From: Haloterrigena salina JCM 13891
GTDB lineage: Archaea; Halobacteriota; Halobacteria; Halobacteriales; Natrialbaceae
Direction: 5' to 3'
Length of the DNA: 55,921 nucleotides
Assembly (NCBI RefSeq): GCF_000337495.1
Contig: NZ_AOIS01000027.1
Location: 52,781-108,701 of the forward strand
In this document: positions 17,595 to 25,522 of the stretch, one piece after another
How the letters are laid out: each line of letters begins with the position of its first letter
How positions within the stretch are numbered: position 1 is the first letter of the stretch
The notes under the pieces: generated by a model
Database searches by the model: none
The model's input: only the letters and a program-made list of their open reading frames with translations
What the model was told of the DNA's origin: nothing
Position numbers and translations under genes: made by a program

Positions 17595-17834
17595 ATGGTA
17601 TATATATATATGAGAGAAAGGGTTAAAGCATATGGTTCAGTCCTAGTCTTAGTTGCATATGTAATAAGTGGTAGTATTGCAGCAGGTATGTTTATAAATG
17701 GGGCCTGGATATTGGATAAAATTGGGCTAGTAGGCCTCATTATAGAGATAATTGTAATCAACATCTGTGCGGTTTTATCCCTTCTATATGACATTTCAGG
17801 AAATGCTAAGAAGGTATTCGAAGGACAGGTATAG
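17595..17834 (+). CDS. Small hydrophobic protein in AT-rich island
   Basis: A 79-aa open frame (74 aa from the in-frame ATG at 17610) with two predicted transmembrane helices, about residues 14-35 and 43-65, and a charged C-terminus. Codons are strikingly AT-rich compared with the rest of the window, so it is either recently acquired or spurious. Its hydrophobic pattern is better organised than expected by chance. A TTATTTAA box lies at about 17574-17581. It may belong with the halocin-like gene 0.9 kb away, for example in immunity or export, but nothing shows this directly. Confidence 0.4.
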   Translation: MVYIYMRERVKAYGSVLVLVAYVISGSIAAGMFINGAWILDKIGLVGLIIEIIVINICAVLSLLYDISGNAKKVFEGQV

Positions 17835-18402
17835 TCACCAGAATTGCATCTATTAGTTGGTGAAAATTAATTTACCTTTCCGCAATCCGTAACTAAAATG
17901 GCTGTGTTTTCAAACTAAATACCGGACATCCGTTGAACAGGCACAATTCCACGATCTTTTGTCCATGGTATTGTGCCGTCGCTTAAGATCATGGCCTTCC
18001 AACGATCGCATTGCCTGTGGTTCTAATTCATCCGGCAATTCATAGGAAGGTTTATATCATGGCGAGGTTGGGTTGAACAGAGCAGATTTTGAACAACTTC
18101 GGAGAGGGTCTACCTGTCTACTTAACAAGGCACTGTCCAAGACATTGGCGTGATAGACACGAATCCTTGAAGGAGGTGTCTTTACGCCCTGTTATTTAAG
18201 CAAACCTACGATAACTCTATATCTATCGACATTCCAGCGACTCGTGGCAAAACAAGAAGCAGACTCAAGGTACCGAAGATACGAGCACCGTTAATTTGTA
18301 TAAGAGGAAGGATGAACCTAATATATATATATAGTAAGTAAGGAAATTTATGATTGGGAGCCCCAGAAATTTTTTATACAGAGTTCGCGTATAGATGAAA
18401 TA
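17835..18402. other. AT-rich gap with decayed coding traces
   Basis: A 568-nt gap without an intact gene. Two stretches look like gene fragments. On the minus strand, about 17894-18060, an open stretch includes ELPDELEPQAMRSLEG and MDKRSWNCACST. On the plus strand, about 18077-18199, an open stretch includes LPVYLTRHCPRHWRDR with no start codon, after a stop. I cannot assign either. An alternating TA tract is present at about 18321-18333. The gap is consistent with decay of mobile or acquired DNA. Confidence 0.25.
18373..18378 (+). promoter_or_regulatory. TATA box of 66-aa membrane protein gene
   Basis: TTTATA, inside a T-rich run, ends 25 nt before the ATG at 18403, the ideal distance for leaderless transcription. 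It supports the small gene downstream being real. Confidence 0.5.
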
Positions 18403-18603
18403 ATGCCCACTATTGATACTGGATTCGGGAATGAGGTCTCGATTGAACTCGGTGCACTCATCGTCGCAATCGCGAGTTCGACAGTATTGTTGGCATTTTT
18501 TCTCCTAATCGGACGGAATCCGGTCCTGAGCGTCTTCGAAGTAATCCTTAGCGGAGTTGTGATGGGGACAGCGTACTATCTCGGTCTCAGAAAACGCTCA
18601 TAA
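18403..18603 (+). CDS. Small two-helix membrane protein in AT-rich island
   Basis: A 66-aa protein: a polar start MPTIDTGFGNEVSIELG, two hydrophobic helices (about 16-37 and 42-60) and a basic tail LRKRS, giving both termini the charge expected for a small inner membrane protein. A well-placed TATA box lies upstream. It converges on the halocin C8-like gene with 122 nt between the stops. It could be an immunity or export helper, by analogy with small membrane proteins in bacteriocin loci; that is speculation. Confidence 0.5.
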   Translation: MPTIDTGFGNEVSIELGALIVAIASSTVLLAFFLLIGRNPVLSVFEVILSGVVMGTAYYLGLRKRS

Positions 18604-18725
18604 GAAAACGACATTTCTCACTTTTTAAGAACTTTCGGGTTGGTTACTAATTATTTCATCTGGCGAAATATGATTAAATACACTGATGTCTTATAGTAAA
18701 AATAACCTATAACTCCGTTTTGTTT

Positions 18726-19673
18726 CTATAATTGTGGAATATCGACGTCGAGCGGACTTCCGGGCTTCTCATTGGGCCCACAGATATCAAGTCCAGTTCC
18801 CTTACAGATGGTTGCAGCGACGGGTTCAGCGCACTGCGGAGCCTTGCTGGCCACCCAACATACAGCTCCGACGAAAGCTACGCAACTATATCCACCGATG
18901 AGAGTGATTCCGAGGAGACCACAGAGGAAACCACCACCTGCACCGCAGAGGTTCCGACAGACGAGAGTCGAAGCGTAATAGCAACCGTTACACGTACTAA
19001 TATCTAACTCAGCCGGGAAATCGTCTGGAATGCTGGCAGCGGGGGTGATTCCCTGAGCCGACGACCGCTGATCGAGTTCCGTAATGAATTGTTCCGTAAC
19101 ACGGGGATCAGATTCGATTACTTTTCGCTCGATTTCCTGTTCTGCATTATCCGCTGTGTTTCCTCCAAACGCTTGCACTTCTGTCCCCGCCTCAGCGCTT
19201 GAATCGGCGATCTCGAAACGGATAGTTTCCTCGGGGATACCGTTCCTGTCTAGATGCTCGATATCGAAATTAGCGAAAATTATATTATTGTCGCTCAGAT
19301 CGCGACCAATATGAATCGAGGCATGCTCATCACCATCGCCGCCAACCAAGTTGTAGGAAGCAACTTCACGTCGGAAGGAGCCAGCTTCAGTTTCCCCAGC
19401 ATAAATATTATTCGTTTCCCATTCGAGAGAATACCCTTCCGACTGAGCTCTATTTAGCAACTCACCGAATTCTGCCGTTCGAGCCAAGTCAGTGGCAAGC
19501 GAAAGTTTTCGATCACCTTCGAAAATTTCGACGGGATCTTCCTCAACGACATCCCCTTCAACTGCCTCGGCGGCTGCAACGTTAAGCGACATTGTTGAAA
19601 GGACACCAGTTACTGTTGCGCCTCCACCGATCTTTTTTAGCACGTTTCTCCTGTTGATGTCGTCTCCTGACAT
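18726..19673 (-). CDS. Halocin C8-like precursor (microhalocin with N-terminal immunity-type domain)
   Basis: A 315-aa preproprotein. Residues 8-15 (RRNVLKKI) and the following hydrophobic stretch to VAAAEA form a Tat signal peptide, as in halocin C8. Residues ~38-222 correspond in position to the HalI immunity portion of the ProC8 precursor. Residues ~224-298 form the peptide antibiotic part, with ten cysteines at 228, 231, 239, 243, 251, 264, 272, 281, 290 and 298, the same count and order I know for HalC8, and the shared core GGFLCGLLGIT (248-258). It extends 17 residues past the last cysteine, unlike HalC8. Expected action: release of a heat-stable secreted peptide that kills other haloarchaea. 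It lies alone in an AT-rich island without visible regulator or transporter genes. Confidence 0.85.
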   Translation of the reverse strand: MSGDDINRRNVLKKIGGGATVTGVLSTMSLNVAAAEAVEGDVVEEDPVEIFEGDRKLSLATDLARTAEFGELLNRAQSEGYSLEWETNNIYAGETEAGSFRREVASYNLVGGDGDEHASIHIGRDLSDNNIIFANFDIEHLDRNGIPEETIRFEIADSSAEAGTEVQAFGGNTADNAEQEIERKVIESDPRVTEQFITELDQRSSAQGITPAASIPDDFPAELDISTCNGCYYASTLVCRNLCGAGGGFLCGLLGITLIGGYSCVAFVGAVCWVASKAPQCAEPVAATICKGTGLDICGPNEKPGSPLDVDIPQL

Positions 19674-20220
19674 ACATGAATAAATCTATTACGCCACAAC
19701 TTAATATTTTCTAATTAAATTTATTTAAATAAATAATAAATTATATAATATAGCGTACGAATAAATTTCTATATTTATATTATATAATTCGATTATTTTT
19801 GATGGTTATGATATTCCCTTGAGTTATTCAGTTTGCTATCGAATACATAGGTATAGTGGCTTGACTCGAGACTGCAGTTCTCGACGACAGTCGCTCTCAG
19901 TCGAATAGGTCATTCTGTCGACATACTTCCCTTTCGCGTCGAGATCGAACTCAGGACTTCAACTCCGCCACCAATTACATTCGTAAAAACCGTTCTGTCG
20001 TGCAGTCCTAGAAGATTACTGCCGTCGTCTTCGGCATCTCTCTCAATCGATTTGCTCGGTACACTTGACCAATCCTCGTACGAGGTGTCTCGATCAGTAC
20101 GCTGCCGTTCGACCGAGCGACAGCACGCACCACTGTACGCCGAATCAACGAGTACAAACTGCCGATCGAAAGCGGGACTCGAGAACGCCGCAATCGCTAC
20201 CGAAACGAACGCGACCGGAC
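19674..20220. other. Intergenic region at right edge of AT-rich island
   Basis: A 547-nt gap. The first ~190 nt (to about 19860) are extremely AT-rich, with AATATTAA about 30 nt upstream of the halocin-like gene as a likely TATA region. The remainder returns to normal GC. Short open frames there have no recognisable content. No gene reported. Confidence 0.4.
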
Positions 20221-21747
20221 CTAGAGATACCCCAGATCCGCCAGTCGCTCCTTGGTCCCCTCGCGCATCTCGACCTCGCCGCTGTCGCCGGCCTCGGCGA
20301 GCGGGTCGAACCGCTCCTCGAGGCGCCGCTGCATCGCTCGCACCCGCTCGGGCTCCCGTGCGGCGATGTCGTCGCGCTCGAGCGGGTCGGTCTCGACGTC
20401 GTGGAGCCGGTCGTACCCGTCGTCGCCGCGGACGTACTTGGACTCCTTCGTGCGGACGGCCCGGAGGCGACGGTCGTAGTCGTAGACTCGATCGGGAATC
20501 TCCCCGAAGCGGGCCTCGAGGCGGTCGATCGAGGGTTGGGGAGCGACGTACTCCGCGAAGACGGCGTCTCGAGGGTCGTCGTCTGACGCGGGGTGGAACG
20601 AGCGGCTGGACCACTGCGCGCGCAGTTCGGGGTCGTCGATTCCGGCGGTCTCGAGCAGCGTGGCGGGAAGGTCGAGCAACTGAACGAGGTCCTCGCGCCG
20701 GCCGCCGTCGGTGAAGGGACCGCCGTGGCAGACCAGCGGGACGTTGATCAGGGTGTCATAGAGGTTGTACTGGTGGCCGAAGAAGCCGTGTTCGCCGATG
20801 TGCTCGCCGTGGTCGCCACAGACGACGAGCAGGGTGTCCTCCCACTCGCCGGCGTCCTCGAGGGCTTCTCGGAGCCGTCCGAGCTGTTCGTCGACGTAGG
20901 CGAGTTCGGCCCGGTAGAGCCCGCGGAGCAGGTCGAAGTCCCGTTCGGAGAGGTGGTAGTCCTCGCAGTCGTAGGCGCGGGGATCCTGCCGGACGGCGAG
21001 CGCCTCGTCGACGCTCGCGCCGTCGGGGAGGAACCGCTCGGCGTACTCGCGGGGCGGGTCGTACTCGACGTGGGGCTCGATGAAGTTACAGAACAGGAAG
21101 AACGGCCGGTCGTCGCGGCCGTCGAGCCAATCGGCGATCCAGGTCGTCGACCGGTCGGAGCCGTCGTCGCCTGCAGGCTGGAGGGCCTCGCTGTAGAGGA
21201 TGTTCGCGGCGTTGACCAGCGGGTTGCCGTCGAAGAGCCGGTTGCGGGTCGCCTGGAGTTTCTCCCGGAGGTCCTCGCCGCGAACGACGGCGCCCATGTC
21301 GGCGTCGGACTGGATGTACTGCCAGCCCTTCCGGAGGTCGTCGAAGCCCCGGTCGAAGCCGAACTCCTCGGTGATCCAGGTGTTGTTCGAGACGCCGATC
21401 GTCTCGTATCCGGAGTCAGCGAAGGACTCCGGGAGGGTCCGCAACTCGTCGTCGAGATAGGTGTGGCCGCCGTGGGTGCCGTGCTCGGAGGGGTAGGTCC
21501 CGGTGAACATCGAGGCGTGAGACGGGAGCGTCCAGGGGGCGGTCGCGAAGGCGGAATCGAAAACGGTACCGTCGTCGGCGAGTCGGTTCAGCGCCGGCGT
21601 CGTCTCCGGACCGGTGCTCGTCGAACGCGCCGTATCGAGGACGACGAGCGCGACGTTCCGCACGGTGGAATGTGACTTCGGATCACGTCCGTTGGCCGAC
21701 GCTGCGTCGACATCTGCAGAATCGGATGAATCAACTGACTCAGCCAT
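20221..21747 (-). CDS. Sulfatase-superfamily hydrolase lacking the formylglycine cysteine
   Basis: A 508-aa member of the alkaline phosphatase/sulfatase superfamily. After a Ser/Asp-rich N-terminus comes the metal-binding strand VALVVLDTAR (about 32-41). The nucleophile region reads WTLPSHASMFTG (about 72-83), where sulfatases that need formylglycine have C/S-x-P-x-R. Later come the second metal motif CGDHGEHIGEHGFFGH and the C-terminal KYVRGDDGYDRLHDV segment of the family. The ending RLADLGYL is typical of archaeal members. It may be a sulfatase, phosphoglycerol-type hydrolase or phosphodiesterase; its substrate may be a surface polymer. It is divergent from the next gene with a 164-nt shared spacer. 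Confidence 0.85.
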   Translation of the reverse strand: MAESVDSSDSADVDAASANGRDPKSHSTVRNVALVVLDTARSTSTGPETTPALNRLADDGTVFDSAFATAPWTLPSHASMFTGTYPSEHGTHGGHTYLDDELRTLPESFADSGYETIGVSNNTWITEEFGFDRGFDDLRKGWQYIQSDADMGAVVRGEDLREKLQATRNRLFDGNPLVNAANILYSEALQPAGDDGSDRSTTWIADWLDGRDDRPFFLFCNFIEPHVEYDPPREYAERFLPDGASVDEALAVRQDPRAYDCEDYHLSERDFDLLRGLYRAELAYVDEQLGRLREALEDAGEWEDTLLVVCGDHGEHIGEHGFFGHQYNLYDTLINVPLVCHGGPFTDGGRREDLVQLLDLPATLLETAGIDDPELRAQWSSRSFHPASDDDPRDAVFAEYVAPQPSIDRLEARFGEIPDRVYDYDRRLRAVRTKESKYVRGDDGYDRLHDVETDPLERDDIAAREPERVRAMQRRLEERFDPLAEAGDSGEVEMREGTKERLADLGYL

Positions 21748-21911
21748 ACTGCCATTACTCCCACCCTCGGAGGGAAGGTCATCAGCCCGGAGTATGCAGG
21801 TGGTTCACGATATTGGAACGCGTTCGCCCAATCGACACTCCGCCTCGAGAGAGGCTCTTCCGAACGGGCGCGTCCAAATCGTTACTCCCCTCGTCGCCGT
21901 AGACGGCGGTC

Positions 21912-23333
21912 ATGTCATCGCACATCGTGCTGGTTCACTGCCACGACCTGGGGCGGTACGTCGGATGTTACGGCGCGGCCGTCGACACCCCCAGGATCGA
22001 CGCGCTCGCGGCCGACGGCGTTCGGTTCGATCGGCACTTCGTGACCGCCCCGCAGTGTTCGCCGAGTCGCTCGAGTCTCATGACGGGACGGCACCCGCAC
22101 CAGAACGGGATGCTCGGACTCGCCCACGGCAACTGGGAGGTCGGCCCTCACGAACGGTTCCTGCCCGAACTCCTCGGCGAGGCCGGCTACGAGACCCACC
22201 GCTTCGGCCTCCAGCACGTCACCGAGTTCCCCGACCGACTCGGCTACGATCGGACGCACAACGAGGAGTCCCTGACAAGCGAGACCCCGACGTCGGTCCA
22301 CGAGGGCGCCCGCGCACGCACCGTCGCCGACGACGTTGCGGAGTGGCTCGAGGCGAGCGATCACGACGACCCGTTCTTCGCGTCGGTCGGCTTCTTCGAA
22401 CTCCACCGCGTCGAGGAAAACGGCGGGTTCAGCTTCGAGGGCGAGGGGTACGACGCCCCCGATCCCGACGCGGTCGAGCCCCTCGAGTTCCTCCCCGATC
22501 GGCTCGGAATCCGGTCGGATATCGCCGGAATGAACGGGATGGTTCGCGCGATCGACGACGGCGTCGGGGCGATCGTCGCCGCCCTCGAGAACGCGGGCCT
22601 CGCCGAGGACACCCTCCTCGTCTTCACGACCGAACACGGGCTGGCGATGCCCCGCGCGAAGGGCACCTGTTTCGACGCCGGCATCGAGGCGGCCCTGTTG
22701 ATGGCCCAGCCGGGAACCATCGAGTCGGGCCGGGTCGTCGACGACCTCGTGAGCAACGTCGACGTCTTCGCGACGCTGCTCGATATCGCGGACGCGCCGG
22801 TTCCCGGCGTCGACACCGACGGGGACGACATCGCGGGGCAGAGCTTCGCGCCGCTGTTGTTCGACGGGAACGGCGGCGGCGCGAACGAAGCCGCCGGTAA
22901 GGACGCGTACGAGCCGCGCGACCGGGTCTTCTCGGGGATGACCTGGCACGATCGATACAACCCGATCCGGTCGATCCGCACGGATCGGTGGAAGTACATC
23001 CGGAACTTCTGGCACCTGCCCGCGGTCTACCTGACGACGGACGTCTTCTGCAGCGCGGCCGGTCGCGAGGTCCACGAGGACTACTACGGCGTGCAGCGGC
23101 CCTACGAGGAGCTGTACGACCTCGAGGCCGACCCGCTCGAGCGGGATAACCTCGCGGCGGGAGACGATCCGACGGACCCGGCCACCGAGACCGTTCGCGA
23201 CGAGCTTCGAACGGACCTGCTCGGGTGGATGGACGCGACCGGCGATCCGCTGCTCGAGGGGCCGGTCCTGCCGAACAACTGGGAGACGGTCCACCCGCGG
23301 CTGGAGGACGACCGCGACGACATCCGACGGTGA
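21912..23333 (+). CDS. Type I sulfatase
   Basis: A 473-aa arylsulfatase/N-sulfoglucosamine sulfohydrolase-like enzyme. CSPSR (about residues 49-53) is the full formylglycine motif, so activity would need maturation by a formylglycine-generating enzyme not encoded here. The first metal strand reads HIVLVHCHDLGRYVGCYG, with His-Asp in place of the usual Asp-Asp. FTTEHGLAMPRAKGT (about 238-252) and the C-terminal ELYDLEADPLERDNLA are family hallmarks. There is no signal peptide, so it is probably cytoplasmic. It may desulfate sulfated glycans such as those on haloarchaeal S-layer proteins; the substrate is not readable from sequence. Confidence 0.88.
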   Translation: MSSHIVLVHCHDLGRYVGCYGAAVDTPRIDALAADGVRFDRHFVTAPQCSPSRSSLMTGRHPHQNGMLGLAHGNWEVGPHERFLPELLGEAGYETHRFGLQHVTEFPDRLGYDRTHNEESLTSETPTSVHEGARARTVADDVAEWLEASDHDDPFFASVGFFELHRVEENGGFSFEGEGYDAPDPDAVEPLEFLPDRLGIRSDIAGMNGMVRAIDDGVGAIVAALENAGLAEDTLLVFTTEHGLAMPRAKGTCFDAGIEAALLMAQPGTIESGRVVDDLVSNVDVFATLLDIADAPVPGVDTDGDDIAGQSFAPLLFDGNGGGANEAAGKDAYEPRDRVFSGMTWHDRYNPIRSIRTDRWKYIRNFWHLPAVYLTTDVFCSAAGREVHEDYYGVQRPYEELYDLEADPLERDNLAAGDDPTDPATETVRDELRTDLLGWMDATGDPLLEGPVLPNNWETVHPRLEDDRDDIRR

Positions 23334-23375
23334 TCCCGACCGATAGTACTCCCCCGCGGACGAATTCGAACGCGA

Positions 23376-23423
23376 ATGAGCGATGTCGTGAGTCTCGGCA
23401 GCGTCAACGTCGATCGGACATAG
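23376..23423 (+). pseudogene. Remnant of a pfkB-family (ribokinase-like) sugar kinase gene
   Basis: Fifteen codons from ATG read MSDVVSLGSVNVDRT and then hit TAG. That is the first strand of haloarchaeal PfkB kinases (the VSLGSVNVD-R pattern). After the stop the same frame goes on with ERIRDRRGVARDRPEF-like sequence before decaying. The rest of the gene is missing, and the nucleoside hydrolase gene lies on the other strand immediately beyond. Confidence 0.55.
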
Positions 23424-23593
23424 TACCTACCCGTCGAGCGGATCCGCGACCGTCGCGGGGTCGCTCGCGACCGACCCGAATTCAGGCCTCTGAGAGGGTA
23501 TTCACGGGATAACTCGAGCGGAGCGGGACGAAAACGAGTGTCCTGTCCCTGCTGGTGGCTGGGATTGCCACTCCCTCTCCAGCCGATTGCTGC

Positions 23594-24547
23594 TCACGGT
23601 TCCGCTTCGACCCGCTCGAGAACGCGCTCGAGCGACGTGCTCATCAGTTCTCGATACCGCTCGTAGTCGGCCTCGATCGCCACCTCGCCGTTGGCCGCGT
23701 CCCCGGTCACGCCGTTCTCGTCGACGACCAGCGCGCCCCGCGCGAGGTCGCCGTCCGCGCCGACCTCCATCGGATACGCTCGGGTCTCGAGCACGCCGTC
23801 GTCGATCAGCGCTGCGATCACGAGCGCGTCGTGGATCGCGGCCGACTCGATACCGTAGCGCTCGAGGCGGTCGGCGTCGTAGTAGGTGAGCCACTCGTAA
23901 AGCGACCGTCCCAGCGGCCCGTCCCGCTCGAGCCCGTCGACCCGCTCGGGCGGGACCGCGGCCCGCGCCGTCACGTCCAGCCCGACGATCGTCGGCTCGC
24001 AGTCCCGGACGACCCGGCGGGCGGCGTGGGGATCGGAGTGGAAGTTCGCCTCCGCCAGCGGCGTGACGTTCCCCGACGCGAAGGCCGCGCCGCCCATGAC
24101 GATCAGTTCGTCGAGTAACTCGGGCAAGGCGGGTTCCATCGCGTGGGCGAGCGCGACGTTCGTCAGCGGGCCGAGCGCCGCGAGCGCGAGGTCGCCCTCG
24201 TGGGCCCGTGCCTGCTCGACGATGCGCCGTGCGGCGTGGACGTCGCCCAGCTCGGTCGCCGGTCCCGGATCCGGGAGGTCGCCGCGGAGCCCGCCCTCGC
24301 CGTGGATCTCCTCGGACGTCTCGAGGTCGACCAGCAGCGGGCGGTCGGCGCCCCGCGCGACGGGGACGTCCGTCCGGTCGACCGCCTCGAGGATCGCCCG
24401 GGCGTTTCGCGTCGTGTCCTCGACCGGCGCGTTCCCGTGGACGGTCGTCAGCCCGACGACCTCGAGGGACGCGTGCTCGAGGGCGGCCAGGAGCGCCACG
24501 GCGTCGTCGCAACCCGGATCCGTATCGATCAGCACGGGGCGGCTCAT
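23594..24547 (-). CDS. Nucleoside hydrolase (IUNH family)
   Basis: A 317-aa enzyme that cleaves the N-glycosidic bond of ribonucleosides to base plus ribose. The N-terminal calcium-binding motif DTDPGCDDAVALL (8-20) is exact, and TVHGNA follows in the usual place. MGGAAFASGNVTPLAEANFHSDP (about 150-175) holds the active-site Asn/Glu region. IHDALVIAAL (about 243-252) supplies the conserved His-Asp near the leaving group. Length is normal. A CTTATCC box about 27 nt upstream supports the ATG. A pfkB kinase remnant beside it suggests an earlier nucleoside/ribose salvage unit. Confidence 0.92.
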   Translation of the reverse strand: MSRPVLIDTDPGCDDAVALLAALEHASLEVVGLTTVHGNAPVEDTTRNARAILEAVDRTDVPVARGADRPLLVDLETSEEIHGEGGLRGDLPDPGPATELGDVHAARRIVEQARAHEGDLALAALGPLTNVALAHAMEPALPELLDELIVMGGAAFASGNVTPLAEANFHSDPHAARRVVRDCEPTIVGLDVTARAAVPPERVDGLERDGPLGRSLYEWLTYYDADRLERYGIESAAIHDALVIAALIDDGVLETRAYPMEVGADGDLARGALVVDENGVTGDAANGEVAIEADYERYRELMSTSLERVLERVEAEP

Positions 24548-24631
24548 GCGGGATGTCTCGGGGCTTCCGGCGGATAAGCGGCCGGATCGCGGTCGCCGGG
24601 CGGTCCCGCCGCCGCGAGAGCGCCTCGTCGC

Positions 24632-25387
24632 TCAGTCCGTCAGCTCACCGGCGATGTCGCTCCCGCTCATGATCTCCGGGATGACCACGGTATCGGCGCC
24701 CGCGCGGCGGGCCGTCGACGCGTACGTCTGCTCGCCGACGCGGACGATGAGCGTCGCGTCGGGGGCGAGTTGGCTCGCGAGCACGCTGATCTGGAGGTTG
24801 ACGTTCGAGTCGTCGATCGCCGCGACGACCGTTCCCGCGTTCTCGATCCCGGCGCGCTCGAGGGTCGGCTCCTGGCGCGCGTCGCCGTCGACGACGAGGT
24901 GGCCGTCGCGTTCGACCTGACTCGCTTTGTCGTCGTCGCTCTCGATGACGACGACGTCCTTCCCCGCTCCGTTCAACTGGTATGCGATGGTCTCTCCGAA
25001 CATGCCGTAGCCGCAGATCACCACGTGGTCGGAGAACGTCGCTATCTTCTTCTCTTGGGTCACGCGTTTGAGTTCCTCCGTGAGCTGTCCCCCGAACAGG
25101 GCCGACGCGACGGTCTGGCCGATCCAGAGCCCGGTCACGATCTGGGCCAGTCGGGAGACCACCGCGAACCCCTTGGTCACCGTCTCCGGCCCCTCGTTGT
25201 CCCGGAAGTGGATCCCGATGTTCTCCGGCGTGATCAGCCAGTAGGCCGCTTCGACGATATCGATCCCGGCGAGCGCGACGAAGCCGGCGATCGTCACCGC
25301 GACCACCCCGACGAACACGACCATCGGCAACAGCGCTCGTCGCAACAGCGGCCGCTTCGACAGCGCCCCGCCCTCGGCGGAGGACAT
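24632..25387 (-). CDS. RCK/TrkA-N domain membrane protein, channel-like without a K+ filter
   Basis: A 251-aa protein. Two transmembrane helices (about 16-38 and 70-95) flank a short loop. Then comes an RCK domain beginning HVVICGYGMFGETIA (GxGxxG, NAD-binding), followed by an acidic end-of-strand VIESDDD and the rest of the Rossmann fold to the C-terminus. This is the layout of a prokaryotic K+ channel subunit, but the loop reads LITPENIGIHFRDNEG instead of the T-V-G-Y-G filter. It may be a channel-derived regulator or a channel of different selectivity. ATG at 25387 chosen; one at 25423 is also in frame. Confidence 0.75.
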   Translation of the reverse strand: MSSAEGGALSKRPLLRRALLPMVVFVGVVAVTIAGFVALAGIDIVEAAYWLITPENIGIHFRDNEGPETVTKGFAVVSRLAQIVTGLWIGQTVASALFGGQLTEELKRVTQEKKIATFSDHVVICGYGMFGETIAYQLNGAGKDVVVIESDDDKASQVERDGHLVVDGDARQEPTLERAGIENAGTVVAAIDDSNVNLQISVLASQLAPDATLIVRVGEQTYASTARRAGADTVVIPEIMSGSDIAGELTD

Positions 25388-25522
25388 ACCTGCAATAGCG
25401 GAAAAGGTGATCATGAACGTCACGACCGCGTCAATTATCGGGAGGACTCCGAATCGCGCGGATTCGGCGCAGGTCGGCGCGGGTCGACGGCCCTAACACG
25501 TTGGCCGCCCACCCTCGAGTCG

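Noticed and set aside
17597-17611. Alternating TA tracts (also near 18321-18333) as mobile-element ends
   Set aside because: Simple repeats without inverted termini, target duplication or a transposase frame.
17560-19860. AT-rich island as a replication origin
   Set aside because: No orc1/cdc6 gene nearby and no repeated ORB-like elements seen; the content is coding and antagonism-related.
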